Program-made: the position numbers and the translations under genes
NCBI GenBank assembly: GCA_016800925.1
Contig: JABCPU010000219.1
Span: 49,972-113,971 of the forward strand
Origin: Suillus spraguei
Lineage: Eukaryota; Basidiomycota; Agaricomycetes; Boletales; Suillaceae
Direction of reading: 5' to 3'
DNA length: 64,000 nt
The notes under the pieces: model-generated
What the model saw: the letters and a program-made list of their open reading frames with translations, nothing else
Databases searched by the model: none
What the model was told of the DNA's origin: nothing
Shown: positions 46,271 through 56,440 of the stretch, one piece after another
How positions within the stretch are numbered: the first letter of the stretch is position 1
Layout: each line of letters opens with the position of its first letter

Positions 46271-47102
46271 ATGACGACCACCAAAGAATTTGAATACAAG
46301 ATCGGTCTTCCAACTGGTTTTGATGGAGATCGTGACAACTCTCGCGAATTTATCCAATCATGCAATCTCTGCTTTGACATTAATGAAAAGCTTTACACCA
46401 CTGACAAGCAAAAAATCATTTTATTACATCTTTCATGACCGAAAAGAATGCCAGATCTTGGAAAGAACAATTCCTCGACTACGCTCAGTCAACGACACCT
46501 CTGGACAAAAAGTTGGTTATGGGATGTTGCAGGATTTCATGAAGAGCTTCAAAGAAGCCTTCGACCCGGTGGATACTAAGGGAACTGCGCTAACAAAACT
46601 CAGGGACCTCAAACAAGGAAGCGGTGATCTTCATACCTACATCGCTGACTTTGAGGTGCTCACAGCCAAGGCCCATATCACCGACGATGCAACCAAGATT
46701 CAATTCTTCCAAGATGGCCTCAATTTGGGCATCCTCACCAAGCTTTTTGCACCAGGAGATGTCTCAGAAGTATTCCGCAAAGTTGTGCTGCAATGCGTCT
46801 CCATTGACAACTCTCACCATCGCCTTCAAGCGATACGAACACGTCATGCTCCGCAGCAGAAGAAGAAGAACTATGGAAATGCACGTTACACACCTAACCG
46901 TGATTCCAACGCAATGGTCATAGACCGAATCTCTGACACGGAGAGATCCGAATGTATGAAGAAAGGACAATGCTTCGGATGTAAGAAGACTGGACACTGC
47001 ATCCATAATTGTCCCAAAGAAAGAAGAAGACCGCTTCAACAAACTGAAGTCAAAGACAAAGAAGAAGACGAAAACGTAAGGTGGATCGTAGAGGATTTTT
47101 AA
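46271..47102 (+). pseudogene. gag: Element A gag
   Basis: ATG 46271 starts MTTTKEFEYKIGLPTGFDGD. A frame change near 46425 leads into TEKNARSWKEQFLDYAQS and then FMKSFKEAFDPVDTKGTALT, a retrotransposon-gag capsid pattern (LRDLKQGSGDLHTYIADFE). The C-terminus has one CCHC zinc knuckle, CFGCKKTGHCIHNC (about 46973-47014). It forms the virus-like particle and binds element RNA. At least two frame breaks make it non-functional as read. Confidence 0.8.
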
Positions 47103-47199
47103 ACTGGAGAAACAAGGATTCAACGTATGTTTCTCCTAATGTATTGCTAAGACTTGTACGTGCTGTAGGTGAAAGAAAAGAACTTCATATCCCCATCAC

Positions 47200-47760
47200 C
47201 CTTCACTCGCGTACTTGTTTAAAATCGTCGACACTACTGCCATCATCGATTCCGGCGCAGCAGGGACATTCATTTCCGAAGAGTTTGTAAAACTCCATCG
47301 AATCACATGATGAAAACTTGAAACACCATTCCGAGTTACTACAGCGGACGGAACTCTTATCAAGGGAGGACCAATTACACACTATTGTCTCCTAGTGGTG
47401 AAAATTGACGAACGAACCATGTATGGAAAGTTCAATATCACTAAACTTGGACGAAGGGATCAAATTCTTCTGGGAATCCCATGGTTACGCGCTATGAACC
47501 CACATATAGATTGGGCCGCCAAAACACTTTCCCTCCCTAGAACAACGAAGTCTGATGAAATCGAACTCGACCTAGATACAGACCGAAAGAAGAATGGATT
47601 ACCTCCGGCCTTTCATTGTCACCCTAAGAAATGGCAAAACTCACGACTTCTGAAGTCTCCCGTTGCTTCTTCCATTGTCACCCCTGCTGAGTTCATAATC
47701 AATGATCCTTCCCCACAAGTAAAACTACCACAACGTCCTCCGTCACCTATTCCCGTGTAG
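47200..47760 (+). pseudogene. Element A protease region
   Basis: The retropepsin active site reads TTAIIDSGAAGTFIS (DSGA, about 47225-47275), followed by VKLHRIT, an in-frame stop, then LLVVKIDERTMYGKFNITKL and DQILLGIPWLRAMNPHIDWA (the ILG flap-side motif). It would process the Gag-Pol polyprotein. Stops and frame changes break it. Confidence 0.75.
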
Positions 47761-48285
47761 AGAAATGGAAGAACAAATTAGAACCAGAGTTCCGACCGCC
47801 ACCATCGCAACCAGTTGAACAACGACCAATTGAGGAGCAACAACAGGGAAAGCGGAAATCTGATGACGATCTTGGAGGACGTGCTCATACTATTCCAAAG
47901 TTAACCAAATACTTTGTGCACCCAAATTGCCCGTTCCTTCCATCGAAGAGATTCCTGATCAGGACAAACCAAAACGTCCACTATACCTACCGAAGATGAT
48001 GACCAATTCAACACGATGCAGGAGTTTGGCATGCACTGGAAGTACACGAGATCTCCTCTTACGAACTCGGAGACGGGGGTTCCTTGTGGAGTACGACATC
48101 GACGGAGTCACAATGAGAATTATTGATGAAGTATCCATGGATACCCCGCTCACACGAGATGGAAACTTCTCGACTCGAACAACTCCCTCACCATTCCGTA
48201 AACTCCTTTCCTCCTCCGAAGTATAGCAATAAGTGCAGGAATTCGCCACAGATGAAAAGGAAAAGAAAAAAGATCCTTCGAAGAA

Positions 48286-49668
48286 TTGGTCCCAGAATAT
48301 TTGCATGATTTCGTGGATGTCTTTGCCAAGGACGGATTAAACAAATTACCTCCAGAACTCCTGGCATTGATCATCGGATCGATACTAAACCTGGTTTTAT
48401 CCCTCGTACGTCTAAGGTTTATCCGCTATCGGAAAAAGAACGCGCTGCTGTCAAAACATTTATCAATGAAAATGTTGCGAAAGGTTTTATCTCTGAATCG
48501 AAGTCACCCCAAGCTAGTGGCTTCTTTTTGTAGGAAAGAAGAGCGGAGAATTGTGTCCCTGTCAAGATTATCGCTACATCAATGATTGGACATCAAAAAC
48601 GCTTATCGCTCCCGCTTCCCATTTCCCTGTCACACGCCTTCATAATGCACAGTTCTTTACGAAGATGGATATTCAGTCTGGTTATAACAATATTTGCATC
48701 CATCCGACGATCGTTGGAAAGCTGCTTTTACTACAGAATTCGGCCTATTCGAACCGAAGTCATGTTCTTTGGCCTCTGCAATTCTCCGGCAACTTTCCAA
48801 GCATATATGAATCATACCTTCCAGCAAGAAATTAATGAAGGATGGATGGTTATCTACATGGACGATATCTTGATTTTCTCCACAACTATCGCAGAACATC
48901 ATAAGTGGACACGACGGGTTTTGATGAAAATACACAGGAACATTTATTCTTAAAACCAGAGAAATGCACCTTCGATGCAGAAGAAGTGGAATATCTCAGA
49001 ATGATAATTCGGCCTGGACAAGTTGCCATGGATACCGCCAAAACCAAGGGAATCGCCGAATGGCCAATTCCGAAATCTGTAAAAGATGTTCAGTCATTCC
49101 TCGGTTTTTGCAACTTCTACCGAATGTTTATTTTCCACTACTCTGATATTGCCCGCCCTCTTATCGAATTGACGAAGAAAGATAAGACCTTTGATTGGTC
49201 AACCGAATGTATGGACACCTTTGAAGAACTAAAACGACGCTTCACATCCCAACCGGTACTCCGTAACCCCTGATCCTTCCCAACAATTTGCTATTGCTAC
49301 CGATGCTTCGCTTGTAGCAACTGGTGGAGTTCTCTTACAGACCGATGAGAATGGTGTTTATCACCCTTGTGCATACCTCTCTCAGTCTTTGAATCCTGCA
49401 GAACGTAACTACCAAATCTTTGATCGAGAACTCCTCGCCGTAATCGGGCGTTAAACGAATGGCGTCATTATCTAGAAGGAAACCAGCACCCCGTCTTGGT
49501 ATTCACCGACCACAAGAATCTTCTATATTTCAGAAGTGCACAGAAGCTTACCCATCGCCAGGCACGTTGGCAATTAATTTTGTCTATCTTCGACATCGAA
49601 CTGCATCACGTTGCAGGTACCAAATTGGCAGCGCCTGATGCACTATCTCGCCGGCCCGACTATAACTC
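48286..49668 (+). pseudogene. pol: Element A reverse transcriptase and RNase H
   Basis: RT blocks in shifting frames: [55 protein letters not shown], the catalytic YMDDILIFS (intact, about 48857-48883), and DVQSFLGFCNFYRMFI. RNase H follows: [39 protein letters not shown] and HVAGTKLAAPDALSRRPDY. These are Ty3/gypsy hallmarks. At least six frameshifts or stops occur across the region. Confidence 0.85.
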
Positions 49669-51177
49669 CAGTAAAGACGATAACGAGGACCAGACTCTCC
49701 TTCCTGACGCTCTATTCGTTCGTCTTATTGACACCGACCTACAGGATGTTTTGTCATCTTCTGATCCTCTCGATGACCCCATCTTCAAAACAGCATCTGA
49801 TGCCCTTGACGGCGTATGTCTTCCTCCTATGAAGTCAGCGCTCTCTGATTGGAAGATTGAGGGGAACATCCTCTATTTTAAGGATCGTGCCTATATCCCA
49901 CCGGCACATTGCCCCGATATCTTGAAAAGGTATCATGATCATCCTACCCGGGACATCCGGTAGATTTAAAACTGAAGAACTTGTCAAACGAGAAGCCTGG
50001 TGGCCCGCTATGGGTTCTTATATTCGGAAATACGTCGAGGGTTGCGCCCTTTGTCAGCAAATGAAAGCGGATACACATCCTGTCCGCCCTCCCCTTACAC
50101 CGATTGCCTCGTCTGCGACTCGCCCCTTTTCTCAGGTCTCCGTTGATCTTATCACCGATCTTCCTGTCTCTGGCGGCTTTGACAGTATCATGGTCGTGGT
50201 AGACCATGGCCTTACGAAGGGGGTAATTATTATCCCTTGTTTGAAAACCGTCACTTCTGAAGGCATTGCTAAACTCTTCTTAAAACACGTCTACCGCCGA
50301 TTTGGACTCCATGACAAAGTCATCTCAGATCGAGGTCCGCAATTCCTATCTTGTTTCTCTAAAGAACTTGCCCAACTTCTTGACTATGTCATCGCCCCAT
50401 CAATGGCTTATCACCCTCAGACTGATGGCCAAACTGAGAGGCTCAATCAGGAACTAGAAACATACTTGCGCATCTATTGCCGCAATAACCCCGAAAATTG
50501 GGTGGAACATTTACCAATTGCCGAATTCGTCCATAATCACCGAAAAACATGATGCAAGGAATGCATCACCCTTCTATCTAATGATGGGATACGAACCACG
50601 TGCTATCCCTCACCTGATCCCTGACTCATCCGTCCCCGCAGCAGAAGATTGATTATGATCCCTGCAGAAGATAAGAGAAGAAGCAATCGCCTGCCATAAT
50701 ATTGCGATGCAGACAATGACCGAACGATCCTGAGGAGAGAAGTATACTCCATGGAAGATCGGAGATAAGGTCTGGCTATCTGCCACTAATCTCCGACTTA
50801 AACTTCCATCACGGAAACTTGCGCCAAAATGATACGGACCTTTCCCGATCATCGATGTCTTATCGCCCATCACATTTACGCTCAAATTCCCCCCACAATG
50901 GAAAATTCACCCCACTTTCCATGCTTCCATCTTATCATCCTATAGCGAAACAGATGTACATGGCCCAAACTTCCCCGAACCACCACCCGACATTATTGAA
51001 GAAGAAGAAGAATACGAAGTAGAAGCAATCCTCTACCACAAGGGAACCGGTAATCACTGACATTATCTTGTTTCCTGGAAAGGATATTCATCGGGAGATA
51101 ACAAATGGCTTCCGGAAAAGAATTTAGTGAACTCCGCAAGAATCTTGACTGCTTATAAGAAACGACATGCCCTTTGA
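49669..51177 (+). pseudogene. pol: Element A integrase with C-terminal chromodomain
   Basis: The HHCC zinc region (YHDHPT...[27 protein letters not shown]) precedes the DDE core: [27 protein letters not shown] and [16 protein letters not shown]. The C-terminus holds a chromodomain (about 50993-51177) with [32 protein letters not shown] and [13 protein letters not shown]. Chromodomains of fungal chromoviruses target integration to particular chromatin. Frame breaks occur near 49955, 50550, 50650 and 51057. Confidence 0.85.
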
Positions 51178-51207
51178 ATTCGAATCAACCCCAAAAAACG
51201 ATCTAGC

Positions 51208-52706
51208 ATGACCTCCTCCATAAACACTTCTTTCCCCAACACCTATATTCATCCTGTCGCCGAAGAAACTTACACTACCACTGATCACTATGCCGACCTC
51301 ATCAGAAACATCAATGGAAACTCCTTTGTCGAAGCAGCCCTCCTTTGCCCTGGACACGCAACAGAGATTGAAAAGATCCTTACCGGCAAGGATGCGTTCA
51401 TCACTATCCTCCTCACCAATATCATCTGCACAGCTGCCCTTATTGAAACCATCTGCAACGACGTCCACGACGATGCTGTTCGACAACAAATCCTACATTG
51501 CCAGAAATGCATTCGCTCTTACGGGCTGCTTCTCCTTCCCAATTCTTTTAAGGCTGATGTTGAGATGGCTATTCACATCTGGCCGAGCGTCGAGCAGGTG
51601 TGGCGAGACCTCCCTCTCCGCAAAGAGATCCACTCCCAATTCTTGCTCCTTCCATCCACGATTCGGGCACTCGTTCTAATATCGTTGCCCTCACTGGCTT
51701 ACTTGCTGCTGTTCAGGAAGCCAACAATACGGCTGACGCTATCATCGGAGAGCTTGAAGGAGCAGCAGTCGATTCCAGAGAAGCGAGAGGATTGGTAGCT
51801 CGCTTAATAGACACCATCCACCACTATGAAACGCAACCCACACCATCGCCAATCAATGCTACCATCATGCTTGATGAGGACACAGAACCTCCTCATCTAT
51901 TCACCGAATGCTGCGCCACGCATGAAAAAGCGGTTATAAATAACGTATTCCACAATGAGCTTGCTGAGATTATCGTGCTCGGAAATCGTGTAACTGAAGA
52001 ACTACCTAGCAAACCCATTGAAGTTGACGCGCTCGGTCAACTTTTGAAAGACCTACATATCCACCCTCCTATGGTCGTTCCTTGTGTTCTCAACTCTACC
52101 ATCCCTGTCCTCGTAGAAGCCCTGGGACCCACAACTTCCTCAGACCCAGACGAACTACTAGCTGCAGCCGTCGTGACACCAGCACCCTCTATTTACACTC
52201 TCGATGATCATCCAAATCGATGACATCCGCTCTAGCAATGAGCGAGCCCTTAGATGTATTACTCGTAAACGAGGAAAGAAACGCGCAGCTCTACGAGTCC
52301 CCACCGTCGCATTGTCGCCCCAACCCCACTTCGACAAGTGCGTTCTAATCCTGACGAAAACATGAAATGCCGCGTCTGTGGACTACTCGGGCATCGTCAG
52401 AAGAATTGCGCAGAGTACCAGTGCAGGGTCTGTCGATATTGGTCGCCTACTCATTTATCCATTTACTGTCCTCAATGAGTCGGAACCCCCCCTTTCACTC
52501 TAACTTGGAAAGATGATGGGTTCTACGATGCGCTTCATTCTTGGGAAAGACAGCTTGACGATGAACGAACTAGAGCAGCAGAAAGACAGGATTCAAAACG
52601 ACGTGGTGGTATTGATGAAGCTAAGTACATGATGAGTGGATCAGTCCTTGATGAAGATTACGAGTACAGCGACGATCCGATCTACTATTCTAATCAAAAT
52701 GAGTAA
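51208..52706 (+). pseudogene. Element A third ORF downstream of pol (unknown, zinc-knuckle C-terminus)
   Basis: ATG 51208 starts MTSSINTSFPNTYIHPVAEE about 30 bp after the integrase stop. Conserved blocks shared with element B are VEAALLCPGHATEIEKIL, NIICTAALIET, LPNSFKADVEMAIHI, LLKDLHIHPP, and a C-terminus with a CCHC knuckle (MKCRVCGLLGHRQKNC) plus a second Cys/His unit (YQCRVCRYWSPTHLSIYC). After these come FTLTWKDDGFYDALHSWE and an acidic tail ending at TAA 52706. Mostly helical and soluble. Frame shifts occur near 51650 and 52220. It resembles a second, Gag-like nucleic-acid-binding protein and is not an envelope: no signal peptide or clear membrane anchor. Confidence 0.65.
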
Positions 52707-52729
52707 AGTCGGTGACTTTACATATAAAA

Positions 52730-52738
52730 CGGGGGTAA
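52730..52738 (+). promoter_or_regulatory. Polypurine tract of element A
   Basis: CGGGGGTAA directly precedes the 3' LTR. The same sequence precedes the LTR of element B on the minus strand, supporting a plus-strand priming role. Confidence 0.55.
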
Positions 52739-53204
52739 TGTTACAGTCGTATGTGCCCCTATTCATTTTCTCGTCTCCTTTACCTTGTATATTATGTAAC
52801 GAGACTCCGACTCATATGCTCAACGCATCTGTACTATAGTTGCCTTCCTTCTTTGGATACGCACTAACATTTCCTCTTGGTCCGTGCGCACATATTGACC
52901 TATTTAAGCATGTTGTATTATGCTTGTATACTTTACTTTAATCTTACTGGGTTTTACCTGGAATATCCTTCACTTAGGCCTCCAACCTAAGTCGTCTTGA
53001 ATCGTCTCTAAGTCTAAGCACTCCTTAGCCTTAGTCTCTATTCTCGTAGAACCTCTCAGACTTGTCTTTGAGGCAGAACCCTTGATTGTACTCGGAACGC
53101 GTTCCTTGTATGTTTACCTTATCCTCTCTGGATATCGTAGAACTTCCCAGCAGACCGTCTGTGTCTTTTCACTGTCGCCGGTAATGCCACCCCAGTTCGT
53201 AACA
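52739..53204 (+). repeat. Element A 3' LTR
   Basis: 466 bp, TGTTAC...GTAACA, matching 45678-46143. Followed by the target duplication TCATG. Confidence 0.95.
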
Positions 53205-55902
53205 TCATGGGTACATCGGATGTGCACCGATGTACCCAACTATCGCAATTTTGCTCTGTACTCTTGCCGCCTTCCGGCAATTCCATCAAGCTTGTCCTCG
53301 CTTCAGTATCCAGGCACAGTGTAGGACACTTTGTTATGTTCATGATGTAAGTATTGGACGATACTCTTGGCAGCCTGTCTATTGATGTGTAATTGATAGG
53401 ATAGATTCCTTATCGGCCCTACCTCAACACCTAGTTTTTGGCTGCATATGATATCTATTTGGAAATAATTCATCATGTCAACCAGCACCTCCAGGCGGTG
53501 CTCAAACAAGACACTCCCAATTGGTGTTTGCTAAATTCGTGTCCTGCTTGCTTTTATAAACTCCAAGATGAGCCGCCCCTTGATTTTGATTGGCTCATAT
53601 GCATTGATGGGAACAATAGCTTAAAGAAATGGGATTCCTCTATCTATGGGAACATTGCTTGATTGGGTTCTCGTCAAGCTCGTTCTGACTACTGGATTGG
53701 TGCTGAAGCTGTTGACAAGTATAAACATGAAGTCAAATTATGCGATGTACATCAACTAACTTAACATGAGCTATTTCTGATAATCGGCATTGCACAGATC
53801 AACTCACACCATGATGACTGGGAGGACAAGCCAGTCGAGGCTACTGAATCTTCTAATGGAATGCTCACTTGCATTGACCAATGGTGCAATGCCAGCCCTG
53901 AGACTTGAAAAAAAAATGTTTTTTGTATTTCACGAGTCTGGGATCTTTATCGCTGCTTGTCGTCACTGGTTCATACTTCTAGCTTGCGACATGGTTCGAA
54001 GTGGCAAGTTGTAAGTCTGTTTTTGTTGGCACTTCTTGTTTTTTTGTTTGTTGATCAGTCAAACAGAGCTAAATATCCACTGGTGTTGATTGACAAGCTC
54101 CTTACCATTTACAGAAAGAAGGGGGGCTGTGCTTATGACATAGGATGCACCTTCTCAAAGACCCTGGACAATAGTTCCATCGGCCCTCGAGCACGTGACC
54201 TTGATTTTTGGATGATGGTTGGGGCCTTTCATGGCCACACACGCAATCGCAAATGCCAGTTATCATGGCATCCGATGTATATTCCTGGAATGGGACACAC
54301 CGAAGGTGAAGGTTGCGAACACATTTTCTCTGCTTTTAATGACCTCGCTTGTAGTACTAGACATGCCAGCTCCTTCCATTGGCACCAATCTATCAAGGAA
54401 CACTTCTAATTTTGGGATCAAGACAAATACACCGGCCTTAGTTTGTATATTCCACTTTAGCCTTAGCTTGCAGTGCTGATTACCACACCAATAGGTAATT
54501 TCTTATGGAACCACTACTGAGAAGTGCTGAAGGCAGTGCGCAATCTCACCATAGAACTCACAGTAGTCAAATGCGAGCTTCAACTAACTGATAATGATTT
54601 TGTTTGTTTTCTCAAAGAAGAGCAAAATTACCTTGATAATTTGAAGCAGACACCAGCTGAAGACCACACCCATATACACTATGTCAAGACACTTGACAAG
54701 CTCGCTGAACAAAGGTGAACTAATTTTGTTTAATTTATGTTCATTTCTAACATCAATTTTTTTTAGAGCCGATTAGGATTTGGCTTGTCAAGCAGCCAAT
54801 AATGCACTTACCAAAGTTCCGGCAAGCAGCCTAGCACAGATCAATCAAGTCCTCGCAGTTGCCTGTATTCAGGTTGATTCATCATATGCTAAACTACAGC
54901 ACACAGAAGCACTAGTGGCTCACATGGAGTCTCAGCTCTGCATAGATGCACGATGGGAAATTGGCGGTGAGGAGTATAACCAGTTCAAGGAAGAAGCTTC
55001 CATGGGCAAATATCGAGCTGCGCTCAGCGAGTTGGAACGCCTAGTCGTGATGCAGTTGTTTGAGCTTTCAAAACTGTCATTATCGGGCACAGGTACATAA
55101 TTTCTTTTGATTTAGTTCTCTCAAACCACTAACATTTCTTCAAGGGTATAAAATTTGCCAACAGATCAGCAAAGCCCTACAAAGGCATCAGAAGCTATCC
55201 ACAAAGCGATCACACGCTACAATATTCAAGCTGCCGCCTTGAATCCTACATGCAACAAGATATCATGGAAGGACATTGCTGACTATAGCTTCCTCAGCAA
55301 GTTCGACCTCTTGCGGCACTCTCACAGTGATGTTTGCAGCAACAATTGGGCCAAACCAGCATATCGAGAAGCAACTTCAAAGTATTTTAAGCTCCTTCAT
55401 GCCCATGAAGAGATCACTCGACTTAACGTCGAAATTCACTGCCTCCACATGGCTATGTATGATGAGGAACTTCAGGCCACCACTGTCATTTGTGATCTTG
55501 CTGATTCTGACCCATTGCTTGCTAGTGAGCTCAAGCGCCAATGGCGTTATTGATCAGCTATCAACGCTGTCCATGGTTATTGCTTGGATCAAATTGGGAG
55601 TCTTATGGGATTCTCTGGCATCTGTGGCATTGGCACTCGCCTCAACATCCATTCAACAACCATGGTAGAAGGTGACTCAGAATGCAGCACGCTGAGTCTT
55701 GATGATGAGGGTGCTCCTTCCGGTGTGTACCATTTAATCACACATTTCATGCTAACTTACAATCTTAATAGGTCGAGAGGATACAGATGACATTCAATCA
55801 TTCAATATATCTGATTATATTGACATGGATGCCATTGATCACAAAGAATCTGATAGGGCAATGGAGGACCTTGCTGACTACTTACAATCCATCATCAACT
55901 GA
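53205..55902 (+). pseudogene. KDZ-type transposase, 3' part (split gene)
   Basis: Continues the KDZ frame after the target duplication: GCAPMYPTIAI, FHQACPRFSIQAQCRTLCYV, DTPNWCLLNSCPACFYKLQD, FDWLICIDGNNSLKKWDSSI, GGCAYDIGCTFSKTL and MGHTEGEGCEHIFSAFNDLA. These contain the D, YDxxC and E motifs of the KDZ catalytic core. A long helical C-terminus follows (54520-55550), and the protein ends MDAIDHKESDRAMEDLADYL at TGA 55902. Introns are still visible, but stops and frameshifts occur (for example after HQSIKEHF at 54409). Inactive. Confidence 0.8.
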
Positions 55903-55977
55903 GCACTGTAATCACATTGTATATATATCTAGCCTCAATAATATACATTGAGTTCTGACTGCACAATACCTCCTGCA

Positions 55978-56214
55978 CTCACAGTCTTTGAGGTAGAGGC
56001 GGATCTCAGTACCATGTCCAAGAGATTTGCCAGATGTGTCAGGAGTGATCGTGAAGGTGCTGCCTGCAGTGGATTTCCAGATATACTGCTTGTCATCGTT
56101 GTGTTTTGAGATGACTTGAACATGCTTGGCAACAAGGTAGGCAAAGTAGCAACCAACACTGAATTGACCGATCATAGAAATGTCAGCACCGGAGCTGAGA
56201 GCCTCCATGAAAGC
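55978..56214 (-). pseudogene. Hsp90 exon fragment
   Basis: The minus strand reads [20 protein letters not shown], then [37 protein letters not shown] and [13 protein letters not shown]. This is the Hsp90 N-terminal ATPase segment ([26 protein letters not shown] in the usual form is altered here to SVGCYF). A splice acceptor (CCTTAG) still precedes AFMEAL. Homology ends after LYLKD. Key glycines of the ATP-lid motif GVGFYS are lost. It sits immediately 3' of the KDZ transposase gene in opposite orientation, probably a captured host exon. Confidence 0.85.
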
Positions 56215-56440
56215 CTAAGGAGGCAAGTCAGTCACACATATTCTATTACAGGTTTGCCAACTGTATAGTATATACTCTGCCACTATCGTGGTAATGGTAC
56301 TTGAGACATGCATTCACAGATCACCTGCATGCTACCAGTTGGATCTTGGTGTTGGGCCATTAGTACATTTCAAGTTGTGAGTTACATACTTCATGCTTAG
56401 CACATATATTGAGACCACTTAATACCACACTCTTTCATTT

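Larger units (their letters stand above)
45678..53204 (+). mobile_element. Complete Ty3/gypsy chromovirus-type LTR retrotransposon (element A)
   Basis: Two 466-bp LTRs (TGTTAC...GTAACA) flank gag, protease, RT, RNase H, integrase, a chromodomain and an extra third ORF, in that order. A perfect 5-bp target duplication, TCATG, lies at 45673-45677 and 53205-53209, and the KDZ reading sense resumes across it. The two LTRs differ at a modest number of positions, so the insertion is not very recent. Pol is broken by many frameshifts, so the element is not autonomous now. Confidence 0.93.

Noticed and set aside
51208..52706. Considered the third ORF of element A as an envelope gene
   Set aside because: No signal peptide, no clear transmembrane anchor, and zinc knuckles at the C-terminus point to nucleic-acid binding instead.
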